From: Propionigenium maris DSM 9537
GTDB lineage: Bacteria > Fusobacteriota > Fusobacteriia > Fusobacteriales > Fusobacteriaceae
DNA length: 64,000 bases
Direction of reading: 5' to 3'
Assembly (NCBI RefSeq): GCF_027925155.1
Contig: NZ_BSDY01000013.1
Coordinates: 1-64,000, forward strand
In this document: piece by piece, positions 26,539 through 34,605 of the stretch
How the letters are laid out: the number at the start of each line of letters is the position of its first letter
Numbering within the stretch: the first letter of the stretch is position 1
Position numbers and translations under genes: made by a program
The notes under the pieces: generated by a model
What the model was told of the DNA's origin: nothing
The model's database searches: none
The model's input: only the letters and a program-made list of their open reading frames with translations

Positions 26539-26580
26539 GGAAGGTATCGGGATAACGGTATCTTCCTTTAAACTTTTTTT
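26539..26580 (+). terminator. Terminator of the spermidine operon
   Basis: Hairpin GGAAGGTATCG...CGGTATCTTCC with G-T pairs, then TTTAAACTTTTTTT. A TTGACA/GATAAT pair with an 18-bp spacer lies just upstream at 26506-26535. Confidence 0.75.
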
Positions 26581-26643
26581 GGAGTTTTAAAGTCAATTAT
26601 TATGGTGCCACAGGCATCTTTTAACTTATCTAGGAGGAACAAG

Positions 26644-27756
26644 ATGAAAAAAATTATACTGGTACTCCTTCTGAGCTTTTCCCTGGTGTCCTTTGCTGAG
26701 GCAGACAACTACATCAAGGGAAGGGTTCTGGAGAAGATAGACACCTATGAAACCCCAGACTCGGATGAGGTGAGCTATATCGACACCTACAACGTTGAGA
26801 TTAAGGAGGGAATCGACAGGGGAGCTACTATCCCCATAGAGTTTCCCATCTACAGGGAGGATGCCTTCAATATCCCACTGAAATCAGGGAAGAGTGTTGT
26901 TCTCTACACTGAAATAGGGGAAAATGGAGACAATATCTACTATATTGCAGATATAGACAAGAGGGGGGGACTGCTCACCCTGGGAGCTCTCTTCCTGGGG
27001 TTGATCTTTATCCTGGGAAGGCTTAAGGGGATAAGGGCAGCAGCAGCCCTTGTGGTGACAATCATAGCCACCTTCTTCTTCTTTATACCGGGGGTTATAG
27101 AGGGATACTCTCCCATAGGACTCTCAGTTATTACTGCGCTCTTTGCCTCCCTTGTTACCATCTACTTTATGACTGGTATCTCCACCAAGGGTCATGTAGC
27201 TGTTCTTGGGAGTATAGGGGGAGTGGCCTGTGCAGGGGTGATCTCCTACTTCTTCGTGTATAAGCTGGGACTTACCGGTTATACAGATATGGATTCCCTG
27301 AACTACGCTTCCTTCCTGAGGGGTATAAAGGTTAAAGAGCTCATATCAGCCGGGGTAATCCTGGGAAGTATGGGGGCTGTTATGGATGTGGCCATGTCCA
27401 TCTCCTCTGCCCTCCACGAGGTAGAGGGGGTAAATGGTGAGCTCACCTCTAAAAATATCTTCAACTCAGGGATGAATATCGGAAGGGATATCATAGGTAC
27501 CATGGTCAATACCCTGGTACTGGCCTATGTTGGGAGCTCCCTCTTTACAATAATGCTCCTCATTATGCAGAAAACCGAGTTTCCTCTGATAAGGATACTT
27601 AACTTTGAGTTTATGGCTGTAGAGATTCTGAGATCCGTCTGCGGAAGTCTAGGGATCTTGGTTACAGTACCTCTCACCTCCTATCTTGCAGGAGTCTTCC
27701 ATAGCAGGATGGCAGAAAGAAAAAGTCAGGAGAGGGAAGAGGCAGTAAGAGGTTAA
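26644..27756 (+). CDS. YibE/F-like membrane protein
   Basis: A 370-aa protein of the YibE/F family. The start is placed at MKKIILVLLLSFSLVSFAEA because a perfect AGGAGGAAC precedes it and it begins a signal peptide. Residues 20-110 form an extracytoplasmic beta-rich region; the rest holds about eight membrane helices, including LGALFLGLIFILGRLKGIRA and the family's SAGVILGSMGAVMDVAMSI. The molecular role of the family is not established. It is monocistronic, bounded by terminators. Confidence 0.82.
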   Translation: MKKIILVLLLSFSLVSFAEADNYIKGRVLEKIDTYETPDSDEVSYIDTYNVEIKEGIDRGATIPIEFPIYREDAFNIPLKSGKSVVLYTEIGENGDNIYYIADIDKRGGLLTLGALFLGLIFILGRLKGIRAAAALVVTIIATFFFFIPGVIEGYSPIGLSVITALFASLVTIYFMTGISTKGHVAVLGSIGGVACAGVISYFFVYKLGLTGYTDMDSLNYASFLRGIKVKELISAGVILGSMGAVMDVAMSISSALHEVEGVNGELTSKNIFNSGMNIGRDIIGTMVNTLVLAYVGSSLFTIMLLIMQKTEFPLIRILNFEFMAVEILRSVCGSLGILVTVPLTSYLAGVFHSRMAERKSQEREEAVRG

Positions 27757-27796
27757 AGCAGACTCAGGAGACTTTTCAAGAGACAGACTAATAGTT

Positions 27797-27829
27797 AAAA
27801 AGGGCCCCGGGAATCTTCCCGGGGCCTTT
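27797..27829. terminator. Bidirectional terminator
   Basis: GC-rich stem GGCCCCGGG-aatctt-CCCGGGGCC flanked by AAAA and TTTA, between converging genes. Confidence 0.85.
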
Positions 27830-27901
27830 ACTCTATCTTGAAATCTTGAAAATTGATCTTTTATCTGTTGAAAAACTTTTATTTTTTAAGGAAAAGAAGA
27901 A

Positions 27902-28159
27902 TTAAAAGCTAATCCAGACTATATCTTCCGCTGCAAAGGTGCACTTGAAGTCCTCTATCCTGTTGTTGAGAAACTCAATCCCCCTCATAACCTCATCCAC
28001 CAGATCGTAGTTACACCCCTGGTAGTTGAGCTGAAGTTTGTTCTTCTCTATAAATCTGTACCTTATCTCATCTCCCTTGAGGTTGTCAAACCCCTCGATT
28101 ACCTTGATACCCATATTCTCAAAAATTCCCCTGATATCCGATATCAGCCTCTCCTTCAT
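27902..28159 (-). CDS. Hypothetical protein, 85 aa
   Basis: I do not recognise this protein. It begins MKERLISDIRGIFENMG, has an alternating beta-rich centre (YRFIEKNKLQLNYQG) and ends in IVWISF. It is soluble, with no signal or membrane segment. The minus-strand RBS AAGGGGTG lies a few bases before the ATG. It is followed on the same strand by nothing for 70 bases, then the shared terminator. The regular secondary structure and RBS suggest a real gene. Confidence 0.5.
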   Translation of the reverse strand: MKERLISDIRGIFENMGIKVIEGFDNLKGDEIRYRFIEKNKLQLNYQGCNYDLVDEVMRGIEFLNNRIEDFKCTFAAEDIVWISF

Positions 28160-28306
28160 AGAATCACCCCTTTTATTGTGTTATCCAACCAGCTAAGTAT
28201 AGCTCTGAAAATTGTAAAAAACAACCTGAAAATACTTAAAAATAAACACTGTAATGATTTCTGGGGCTTGTTTTCTCTTAAAGTAAACTACTTCTGGGAG
28301 AAACTT

Positions 28307-29344
28307 CTATGAATCTGGAGGACCCTCTGGTCCCCCTTTCCTCTCTATAACTTCCATCTTCTTTGAGAGGCTGATGAGATTCTTTATCCTGTTTCCCACA
28401 AAGGGGTGGGTGCTTAGGATCTCCAGTCCGGAAGCCTCCGGGTTCTCCTCCAGCTGTGTGAGGAACTCCTCTACATCCACTGAATCGGTGAGTCCCCAGG
28501 TGAGCTTCAGGAGGGATGAGGTCAGGGGAAGGTGGCTTCCCCTGCTGGCAATGAGAGCAGCTGCATCGGCGGAATACTCACATGAACGGCTCCACTTGTA
28601 GAAGAGGAGGCGGCCCACGCCAAACTGTGTTCCTGCTATACTGATTATCCGTACATGTCCAAAGAGAATGTGCCCCATCTCATGACCTATTACAGCCCTT
28701 ATCTCCTCCTTGGTGAGTTTCTCCACCAGGCTGGATGTGAGAACTATGGTATAGGGCTCATCATAACCGAAGGTATAGGCGTTCATCTGGGGATCCTGTA
28801 TCACAAAGAGACTGACCCTCACAGGGGGCAGGAGCTTCTGTACCTCTGCAAGATCCTCATAGAGTATGGGACGCTGGTGGGGGCCGATACGGACAGCACT
28901 TGCCAGTATCTGATCCCTCCTCATATTTGCAGTGAGGTAACCTATACCGAAGAAGAGAAGGAGAAAGACCCCAGCCAGGAACCCTCCCAGGATAAGTATA
29001 CCTATACCACAGACAAACCCCAGGGCCAGATCCCGGTTCTCCGTTTCACAGCGGTACTCCTCCAGCTTGACAGGTCTTCCCAGGGGAAGGTTACCTGTAA
29101 TTATGAGTTTGTGCTCCCTCACCACAGCCTCGGGGCACATTGTAACAAAGAGTATAGAGGTGACTCCCAGGAGAAGAAGATCATCCAGAAGTCCCACAAT
29201 GGGAAGAAAATCATCTGGAGGAAAGGGCAGGAGGAGATATGCAAGGGGAATGAAGATCAGGAAGATCTTGAGCCACTTATTTACCCGCTTGTCCAGTACC
29301 AGCCTCCCGGTAAGCCGGAAGTGATTGAATATATTCATAAGCAT
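28307..29344 (-). CDS. M48-family metalloprotease with N-terminal DUF1232
   Basis: A 345-aa membrane protein. Residues 25-65 match DUF1232 (YLLLPFPPDDFLPIVGLLDDLLLL). Further hydrophobic helices lie around 105-140. The peptidase domain carries the zinc motif IGHEMGHILFGH (His, Glu, His) and the third ligand region SCEYSADAAALI, followed by STHPFVGNRI, typical of HtpX/M48 enzymes. It would be an integral-membrane quality-control protease with a cytoplasmic or membrane-proximal active site. Start codon usage is ATG with a GAGGGGAT RBS. Confidence 0.85.
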   Translation of the reverse strand: MLMNIFNHFRLTGRLVLDKRVNKWLKIFLIFIPLAYLLLPFPPDDFLPIVGLLDDLLLLGVTSILFVTMCPEAVVREHKLIITGNLPLGRPVKLEEYRCETENRDLALGFVCGIGILILGGFLAGVFLLLFFGIGYLTANMRRDQILASAVRIGPHQRPILYEDLAEVQKLLPPVRVSLFVIQDPQMNAYTFGYDEPYTIVLTSSLVEKLTKEEIRAVIGHEMGHILFGHVRIISIAGTQFGVGRLLFYKWSRSCEYSADAAALIASRGSHLPLTSSLLKLTWGLTDSVDVEEFLTQLEENPEASGLEILSTHPFVGNRIKNLISLSKKMEVIERKGGPEGPPDS

Positions 29345-29637
29345 AGGATCCCCTCCTCTTTATCATAGTCTTTAATTTTATTTACAAGCTACTTCAGATA
29401 ATTCCTTGATTCCAGAAGGTAATCAAGGGGGCCCTTTGGATTGTCTTCCTCACAGCTGGAGTCTTTTTATTATTAAAGGCGAAAGATACGAAATAGATAG
29501 TTTTATAACCGTGATTATGGTTTATTAATCTGCCCATTATTGTTATAATATTCAGGATAGATCTTATGTGGACGTATTTAGTTTTGGAAAGGTAGTTGGA
29601 AGTAGCGTTCTACGATAAATTCTTAGTGAGGTGCTGT

Positions 29638-30813
29638 GTGGAGAATCAGATAAAGAAATTTAATGATAAAGAATTAGAGGCTTCCTTTGAGAGGATGAGA
29701 AGCGCTTACTCGACTATTATAAGGTGTCAGGATATCATTGTAACTGCAGAGAGCGAGATGGAGATATATGAGGAGATCTGTAAGGTGCTTGTAGAGGAGG
29801 GACCCTATAACCTGGCCTGGATAGGCTCAGTTGATAATAGCCCCCAGAAGAGGGTAGTTCCCGTAGCCCAGGCAGGATTTAAAAGGGGATACCTCTCCTC
29901 CATAAATATAAGCTGGGGAGATGATATCTACGGCCAGGGGCCTACAGGAAGGGCAATCCGTGAAGGCAGGGAGGATATAGTAAAGGATATTGTGACAGAT
30001 ACAAGGTGTCTCCCCTGGAGGGAAAGAGCCATAGAGTATGGGTATCGTTCCAGCATGGCTCTCCCCATAAAGTATGGCGGAAGGATAGATGTAGTATTGA
30101 ATATATATTCAGCGCACAGGGATGCATTTAACAGGGAGGAGGTCGACCTCTTCCAAAGGTTAGCTAAAAATATTGCCCAGGGGATCCATCTCCTGAGACT
30201 GAAAAGGGAGAGTGAGGCAGCTCAGAGAACCCATTATGAGATCCTCCTGAAAACTATAGATGCCTTTGTCCTTGCCATAGAGAAGAGGGACCCATATACA
30301 GCGGGACATCAGAAGAGGGTCACCGACCTGGCTGTTGCCATTGGAGAGGGGATGGACCTCGGCAGAAATAAGATAGAGGGTCTTCGTCTTGGAGCTCTCA
30401 TTCATGATATAGGAAAGATCTATGTTCCTGGTGAGATACTCAACAGACCTGGAAGGCTCACCAAGCCGGAGTTCGATCTGATAAAACTCCACTCGGAGAT
30501 AGGCCGGGAGATAATAAGCGGGATAGATTTTTCCTGGGAGATAGAGAAGATGATAGCCCAGCACCACGAGAGACTGGACGGCACAGGCTATCCCGGGGGC
30601 CTCAAGGAGGAGGAGATTATTGTGGAGTCCAGGATAATAGCTGTCTCAGATGTGGTGGAGGCCATAAGCTCCCACAGACCCTACAGGCCGGCTCTGGGAA
30701 TAGAGGCAGCCCTGAATGAGATAAGGAGTGGAAGGGGAACAAAGTATGACCCCCAGGTAGTGAATATCTGTTTGAACCTCTTTGAGAGTGGAAGGTTTCA
30801 GTGGGAAGCTTAA
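29638..30813 (+). CDS. GAF and HD-GYP domain protein (c-di-GMP phosphodiesterase)
   Basis: A cytoplasmic sensor of 391 aa. A GAF domain covers about residues 20-185 (EICKVLVEEGPYNLAWIG...RSSMALPIKYGG...LNIYS). The HD-GYP domain follows, with AGHQKRVTDLAVAIG, HDIGKIYVPGEIL (about 256), HHERLDGTGYPGGL (about 306-319) and SDVVEAISSHRPYRPA. It should degrade cyclic di-GMP under control of a small ligand. The GTG start at 29638 is preferred because GAGGTG lies four bases upstream; an in-frame TTG at 29596 with a weaker RBS is the alternative. The next gene is a GGDEF protein of opposite activity. Confidence 0.85.
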   Translation: MENQIKKFNDKELEASFERMRSAYSTIIRCQDIIVTAESEMEIYEEICKVLVEEGPYNLAWIGSVDNSPQKRVVPVAQAGFKRGYLSSINISWGDDIYGQGPTGRAIREGREDIVKDIVTDTRCLPWRERAIEYGYRSSMALPIKYGGRIDVVLNIYSAHRDAFNREEVDLFQRLAKNIAQGIHLLRLKRESEAAQRTHYEILLKTIDAFVLAIEKRDPYTAGHQKRVTDLAVAIGEGMDLGRNKIEGLRLGALIHDIGKIYVPGEILNRPGRLTKPEFDLIKLHSEIGREIISGIDFSWEIEKMIAQHHERLDGTGYPGGLKEEEIIVESRIIAVSDVVEAISSHRPYRPALGIEAALNEIRSGRGTKYDPQVVNICLNLFESGRFQWEA

Positions 30814-30921
30814 TAGATAGAACAGAAACAAGTAAAAATATAGAGAAATTTATTGGTTAGTGGCGGTCTGGCGGAGTGTTTTACTTTAGAGATTTAATTA
30901 GTTACTTTTAGTTGGGGTAGT

Positions 30922-31836
30922 ATGAACTTAATAGAGTTTATTAATAGTCAAGGAGAACCATTAACAGAGTTATTGGACCTGCTCCCTATTCCTATTTTTT
31001 ACAAGGACAGAAGGGGAGTCTATTTAGGCTGCAATAAAGCGTTTGAGAGATTTATAAAGTTATCCAGGGAGGAGTTTATAGGAAAGACGGTATATGAACT
31101 CTATCCCAAAAAACTGGCAGATATCTATTTTAAGATGGATGAGGAGCACTTTAACAACCCGGGTGTTCAGGTCTATGACGGTGAGGTAAGATCCAGTGAG
31201 AGGGAATCATATAGCGTCCGTTTTCATAAAGCCACCTTCACCAATGAGGAGGGGGAGGTAGCAGGACTTATAGGGGCAGTTCTTGATATCACCAAGGAGG
31301 TAGAGCAGGGAAGGTATCTGGAAAAATTGGCCTCCTACGATGTCCTCACAGGGCTATACAACAGGCGTAAGGGGATGATACTCCTGGAGAGGGCTATTGA
31401 AGATAGCAGGTATCAGGGTGAGGAACTTTCCATTATCATGATGGATGTGGATCACTTTAAGAGGATCAACGACCTCTATGGTCACCTCTATGGGGATGAG
31501 GTCCTTAAAAAGATCTCCCAGGTACTGGAAGATAACCTCAGGGATCAGGATATAGTATTTAGGTATGGGGGGGAGGAGTTTATCTGCTCCCTACCCAAGA
31601 CCAGTAAGGGAGAAGCCCTTTTAGTGGCCGAGAGGATCCGTGAGAGTATAATAGCTTCCTTTACAGATCATGAGAAAAATACAGACAGATATGTAACTGC
31701 AAGCTTTGGAGTATCCACATATCCAGAGGACGGAATGAGCATGGATCAGGTGGTAAGCAGAGCCGACGATGCCATGTACAGGATCAAGAAGAACGGCCGG
31801 AATGGCATTGGGGTTGCAAGGAGGAGGAAGGGATAA
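30922..31836 (+). CDS. PAS-GGDEF diguanylate cyclase
   Basis: A 304-aa cytoplasmic protein. Residues 10-125 form a PAS domain (LLPIPIFYKDRRGVYLGCNKAF...IGAVLDIT). The GGDEF domain follows, with DVLTGLYNRR, MMDVDHFKRINDLYGH, the active-site RYGGEEF and, five residues before it, the inhibitory I-site RDQD. It is therefore expected to be an active, product-inhibited diguanylate cyclase. It is 108 bp downstream of a GAF-HD-GYP gene and is followed by a strong terminator and repeat copy B. Confidence 0.9.
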   Translation: MNLIEFINSQGEPLTELLDLLPIPIFYKDRRGVYLGCNKAFERFIKLSREEFIGKTVYELYPKKLADIYFKMDEEHFNNPGVQVYDGEVRSSERESYSVRFHKATFTNEEGEVAGLIGAVLDITKEVEQGRYLEKLASYDVLTGLYNRRKGMILLERAIEDSRYQGEELSIIMMDVDHFKRINDLYGHLYGDEVLKKISQVLEDNLRDQDIVFRYGGEEFICSLPKTSKGEALLVAERIRESIIASFTDHEKNTDRYVTASFGVSTYPEDGMSMDQVVSRADDAMYRIKKNGRNGIGVARRRKG

Positions 31837-31868
31837 ATTTTTAACCTTACCTTGAGGATTAAAGAAAA

Positions 31869-31896
31869 CAGCAGTTGATATCAACTGCTGTTTTTT
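31869..31896 (+). terminator. Intrinsic terminator fused to repeat copy B
   Basis: Perfect palindrome CAGCAGTTGAT/ATCAACTGCTG followed by TTTTTT. Confidence 0.9.
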
Positions 31897-31988
31897 ATTG
31901 AGGAAAGTATAGAACTTAAAAAAAATTCCGTGAAGTCATTGGTGCTCCAGTTAATTGTTAGGATGCAACGTCACGCTGCTTCTTATTT
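31890..31988 (+). repeat. Dispersed ~100-bp repeat, copy B
   Basis: It carries GGAAAGTATAGAACTTA, GTGAAGTCATTGG and TTAGGATGCAACGTCACG, ending in a hairpin GCAACGTCACGCTGC plus TTCTTATTT. It starts in the T-run of the PAS-GGDEF terminator. One stem base differs from copies C and D. Confidence 0.85.
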
Positions 31989-31998
31989 GCAGGATACT

Positions 31999-32487
31999 TT
32001 ATTGACGGAGGTTAAGGAGCATCACATAGTCATCCTCTCTCTCAACAATAACTTTAAATCCCAGCTTCCTATATAATCTTACAGCGTAGTTCCCCCTGGA
32101 TACGCTCAGGGAGGCCTGGGTGCAGCCATCACCCTTCAGAAGAGAGATCATCTCCCTCATGAGAGCACTACCAACTCCCCTTCCCCTGTAACCCTTTAAG
32201 AGGGAGATGGAAAATTCCGGAGTAAAGTCATCTACATAACCATACCCCTTGTCGGTACCACTCCACTTTCTTACCCACACTCCCCCTATAATCCTCCTAT
32301 CTGCCTCTGCTACCAGGCACCGGTCGCCACTTCTTCCAAAATCTCTTATGTATTTAAACAGTTCAGGCTTCCCTATAATATCCCTGGAAATCCTTTCCCC
32401 TCCAGCAGGCTGAAAGATAGCTTCATAGAGGAGATCCTCTAAGATCTCCTCTTCATCTTCTCTTAACTTTCTTATGGTGTAATCCAT
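31999..32487 (-). CDS. GNAT-family N-acetyltransferase
   Basis: A 162-aa GNAT protein. The acetyl-CoA pyrophosphate loop is visible as LLKGYRGRGVGSALMREM (Q/RxxGxG/A pattern), followed by ASLSVSRGNYAVRLYRKLGFKVI, the usual C-terminal motif. The substrate is unknown. It lies 12 bases downstream of a 200-aa unknown gene on the same strand, so the pair may form an operon. GAGGGGGA is the RBS. Confidence 0.88.
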   Translation of the reverse strand: MDYTIRKLREDEEEILEDLLYEAIFQPAGGERISRDIIGKPELFKYIRDFGRSGDRCLVAEADRRIIGGVWVRKWSGTDKGYGYVDDFTPEFSISLLKGYRGRGVGSALMREMISLLKGDGCTQASLSVSRGNYAVRLYRKLGFKVIVEREDDYVMLLNLRQ

Positions 32488-32499
32488 TCCCCCTCCTTT

Positions 32500-33102
32500 T
32501 TAAATGAGATCAGCCTCGTAGATGATCCTCTTCCCTATAGACTCCATATGAAAGAAGTCGCTGTCTCCCTTGACATCCAGGGTATTAAAGGTATCGTAGT
32601 ATAGAAATCTGTCCCTTAAAGATACAAGAACCAGAGTAAGCTCCGAGTTGTGGGAGATAGAGGTGATGGCTCTCCGATACTTACCGAAGATGCTTGGCAG
32701 TGTCCCAGAATTACTCCCCTCGATGACGTGAAAAAAGATCCCCCGGGCATCTTCAAGAATAAGCTTCTGAAAATCCTTCTCTATACTTCCATAGGCACAG
32801 TTGGTTGCCTTGAACTCTATATTTGTCTGCTCCCTGAGATCGGGAGAGTAGGTAGAAACATCGATATTTCCAGAGAGGAGAGTTTCTCCAGAAAAGGAGT
32901 AGGGCAGTCTGGTAGGGGTCTCCACTGAATACTTCACCCCATTCCTGATAACCTCGTGTATAAAGACCTGCTTTGCCTCCTGTTCGCTGATCCTTCTTTC
33001 AGCCTTAGTTCGGTAGGTGGGATAGATAATTGTATTATCCTCCAGCCTCCCCTCCTCCAGGAGAAAAAGGTTTTTAACTGTATCAAAGATGATTTTTTTC
33101 AC
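32500..33102 (-). CDS. Uncharacterised protein, 200 aa, with a nuclease-like D...ExK pattern
   Basis: I do not recognise a named family. The protein is soluble and mixed alpha/beta. A segment reading SGNIDVSTY, then 12 residues later TNIEFKA, resembles the D-(x)n-ExK core of the PD-(D/E)XK nuclease fold, flanked by SVETPTRLPYSF and a C-terminal beta-rich part. That reading is only suggestive. The gene starts with a GGAGGTAT RBS and is followed by a GNAT gene. The 33103-33478 region upstream holds no recognised gene. Confidence 0.55.
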   Translation of the reverse strand: MKKIIFDTVKNLFLLEEGRLEDNTIIYPTYRTKAERRISEQEAKQVFIHEVIRNGVKYSVETPTRLPYSFSGETLLSGNIDVSTYSPDLREQTNIEFKATNCAYGSIEKDFQKLILEDARGIFFHVIEGSNSGTLPSIFGKYRRAITSISHNSELTLVLVSLRDRFLYYDTFNTLDVKGDSDFFHMESIGKRIIYEADLI

Positions 33103-33478
33103 TGTATACCTCCGGGAATCTAAAATTATACCCTATGATAGTACAACTAAGCGAAAGGATGCAAGGGTATCCTTAGCTCTTTACGGGAGAGCAAGTAGAG
33201 GAAGGATTCCAGGGATGATCTGAGCTCAGCCCAAGTAAAAGATTAATTAAAAAAGTTAGTGTTTCTTTAAAGGGAGAGATAAAGATATATCGGGGATTAA
33301 ACAAAAGTTTACAAAATCCATCTTCCCAGTGGAGGAGGTCAGTGATTTAAGCCTGAAGACACCTGTATAAAAGTGAACGCCTATAGAGGTTTGTGAACTA
33401 GTCTTTGTTTTTTTGAAATTATGTCATTGTAAAAGGTGACAAAAAATGTATTTTTAACATAAAAAGTATAAAATTTAG
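33103..33478. other. Intergenic region without a recognised gene
   Basis: About 375 bases between divergent genes. It contains short imperfect hairpins, for example around 33220 (CTGAGCTCAG) and 33380, but no recognised RNA family and no open frame with a good RBS. Confidence 0.5.
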
Positions 33479-33507
33479 TTGAAACCCTATCTCTTTTAGG
33501 TTATATT
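33479..33507 (+). promoter_or_regulatory. Promoter of the secreted repeat protein
   Basis: TTGAAA and TATATT with a 17-bp spacer, giving a start near 33514 and a leader of about 33 bases that includes the RBS AGAGGGAGAG. Confidence 0.55.
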
Positions 33508-33546
33508 GTTAGTAGGAGAGTAAAAAATAAAGAGGGAGAGAGAGCT

Positions 33547-34329
33547 ATGAAAAAATTAATATCACTTTTAACGATTACATTTCTTTTAACGGTATCGGGA
33601 GACCTATATGCCAAGAAAGACGGAGAGAGAGGCAAATCATCTGACAGAGGAGGAAGATCGGAATCCGACAGGGGAGACAGGTCCGGCGGAGACAGGGACA
33701 GAGGAAGGTCATCGGATAAAGAGGATAGATCAGATAGATCAGATAGATCAGATAAGTCGGAGAAATCTAGCAAGTCAGAGGAAAGGGAAAAAAATCAGAA
33801 GGCTGTAGACGCCCAGAAGAACTGGGGGCAGCTGAAGGATGAGCTGATGAATGATCCTGAATATGCAGAGAAGTATGCAGGGGAGTATGGGGAGAAGAGG
33901 CTCAAGGAGGAGATCAAGGCCAAGAAGAGAATCAGAAGAGAGGTAAGAAGGAACTACGATTCAGATCTGCCTGAGGATGAGGTTGAAAAGGAGATCGAGA
34001 AACTTGTAGATGATTACTTTAATAGGGAGATTGTTCCTGGTGAAACCGAGGGAGTTGAGATGACTGAGAGATCCCAGAGAAAGATTGAAAAAGCACTTTC
34101 AAAGTATGATACAGCCATTGACAGAATAGATGCCAAGGAGCAGGAGGATACAGAGGATGAGGAGATAGAGGAGGCGCCGGAAACACCGGATATGGGAGAG
34201 ACCCCTGAAGAGCCGGAAACACCAGATATGGGAGAAACTCCTGAGGAGCCTGAAACACCCGATACACCAGAAGTTCCAGAAACACCTGAAGACGGGGGAG
34301 AGGAAGTAGAAAATACCCTAGAAGGATAG
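33547..34329 (+). CDS. Secreted low-complexity charged protein, 260 aa
   Basis: The first 22 residues (MKKLISLLTITFLLTVSGDLYA) are a signal peptide. Residues 23-80 are a Ser/Asp/Arg/Gly-rich segment with repeated RSD and RGD-like triplets, including three RSD units in tandem encoded by repeats of AGATCAGAT near 33726. Residues 85-190 are charged and helical. Residues 195-255 are an acidic Pro/Glu/Thr tail with two copies of PETPDMGETPEE. No enzyme motif is visible. It is probably an exported structural, metal-binding or surface-associated protein. The DNA repeats make unit-number variation likely. Confidence 0.7.
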   Translation: MKKLISLLTITFLLTVSGDLYAKKDGERGKSSDRGGRSESDRGDRSGGDRDRGRSSDKEDRSDRSDRSDKSEKSSKSEEREKNQKAVDAQKNWGQLKDELMNDPEYAEKYAGEYGEKRLKEEIKAKKRIRREVRRNYDSDLPEDEVEKEIEKLVDDYFNREIVPGETEGVEMTERSQRKIEKALSKYDTAIDRIDAKEQEDTEDEEIEEAPETPDMGETPEEPETPDMGETPEEPETPDTPEVPETPEDGGEEVENTLEG

Positions 34330-34360
34330 GTACGTTCCTCAAAAGAAGGAGACAAAACAG

Positions 34361-34387
34361 AGCCACTCGATTGAGTGGCTTTTTTTA
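34361..34387 (+). terminator. Intrinsic terminator after the secreted repeat protein
   Basis: Perfect stem AGCCACTC-gatt-GAGTGGCT followed by T7. Confidence 0.9.
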
Positions 34388-34413
34388 TTTTTTGAACCTT
34401 CCTCCTTTGGAAT

Positions 34414-34442
34414 AAAAAAAGCCCGGGAAATCCCCGGGCCTT
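34414..34442 (-). terminator. Intrinsic terminator of the EamA transcript
   Basis: Minus-strand stem GCCCGGG...CCCGGGC followed by T7. It lies after the 38-aa small-protein gene, so that gene is inside the EamA transcript. Confidence 0.88.
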
Positions 34443-34476
34443 TAGTGCTTTGAAGTTTTCCTTTGTTGGAGTAAGG

Positions 34477-34593
34477 TTAACTTTCCAGGAAAAAAGCAAG
34501 AAGAGCCAGAATAGCAAAAACCAGCTTTAATGCCTTCTTCTCCATAAAGAATGATCCTGTGAGGTATATTACCGATGGTATAACTGACTTCAT
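34477..34593 (-). CDS. Small membrane protein, 38 aa, downstream of the EamA exporter
   Basis: A 38-codon frame with a strong RBS (GGAGGAAG) six bases before its ATG. It begins MKSVIPSVIYLTGSFF, has MEKKALK as a charged turn and continues with a hydrophobic helix ending LALLAFFLES. One or two short spans are possible. It starts 12 bases after the EamA stop codon and precedes the transcript's terminator, so it is co-transcribed and may be an accessory subunit. I recognise no family. A vestigial, truncated gene is the alternative. Confidence 0.55.
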   Translation of the reverse strand: MKSVIPSVIYLTGSFFMEKKALKLVFAILALLAFFLES

Positions 34594-34605
34594 ATTACTT
34601 CCTCC

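Noticed and set aside
28655-29368. 237-codon frame opposite the M48 protease gene
   Set aside because: It is the antisense shadow of the protease; its translation is low-complexity and lacks domain features.
29401-29430. Hairpin CCTTGATT...AATCAAGG upstream of the GAF-HD-GYP gene as a c-di-GMP riboswitch
   Set aside because: The conserved GGGCAAACC and GGACGCAAAGCC-type core of that riboswitch is absent.
33726-33753. Possible CRISPR-like array from AGATCAGAT repeats
   Set aside because: The repeats are short, contiguous, without spacers, and encode the RSD repeats of the secreted protein.
34014-34517. 167-codon minus-strand frame rich in SGVSG repeats
   Set aside because: The apparent repeats are the antisense of the PETPDMGETPEE coding repeats in the secreted protein.
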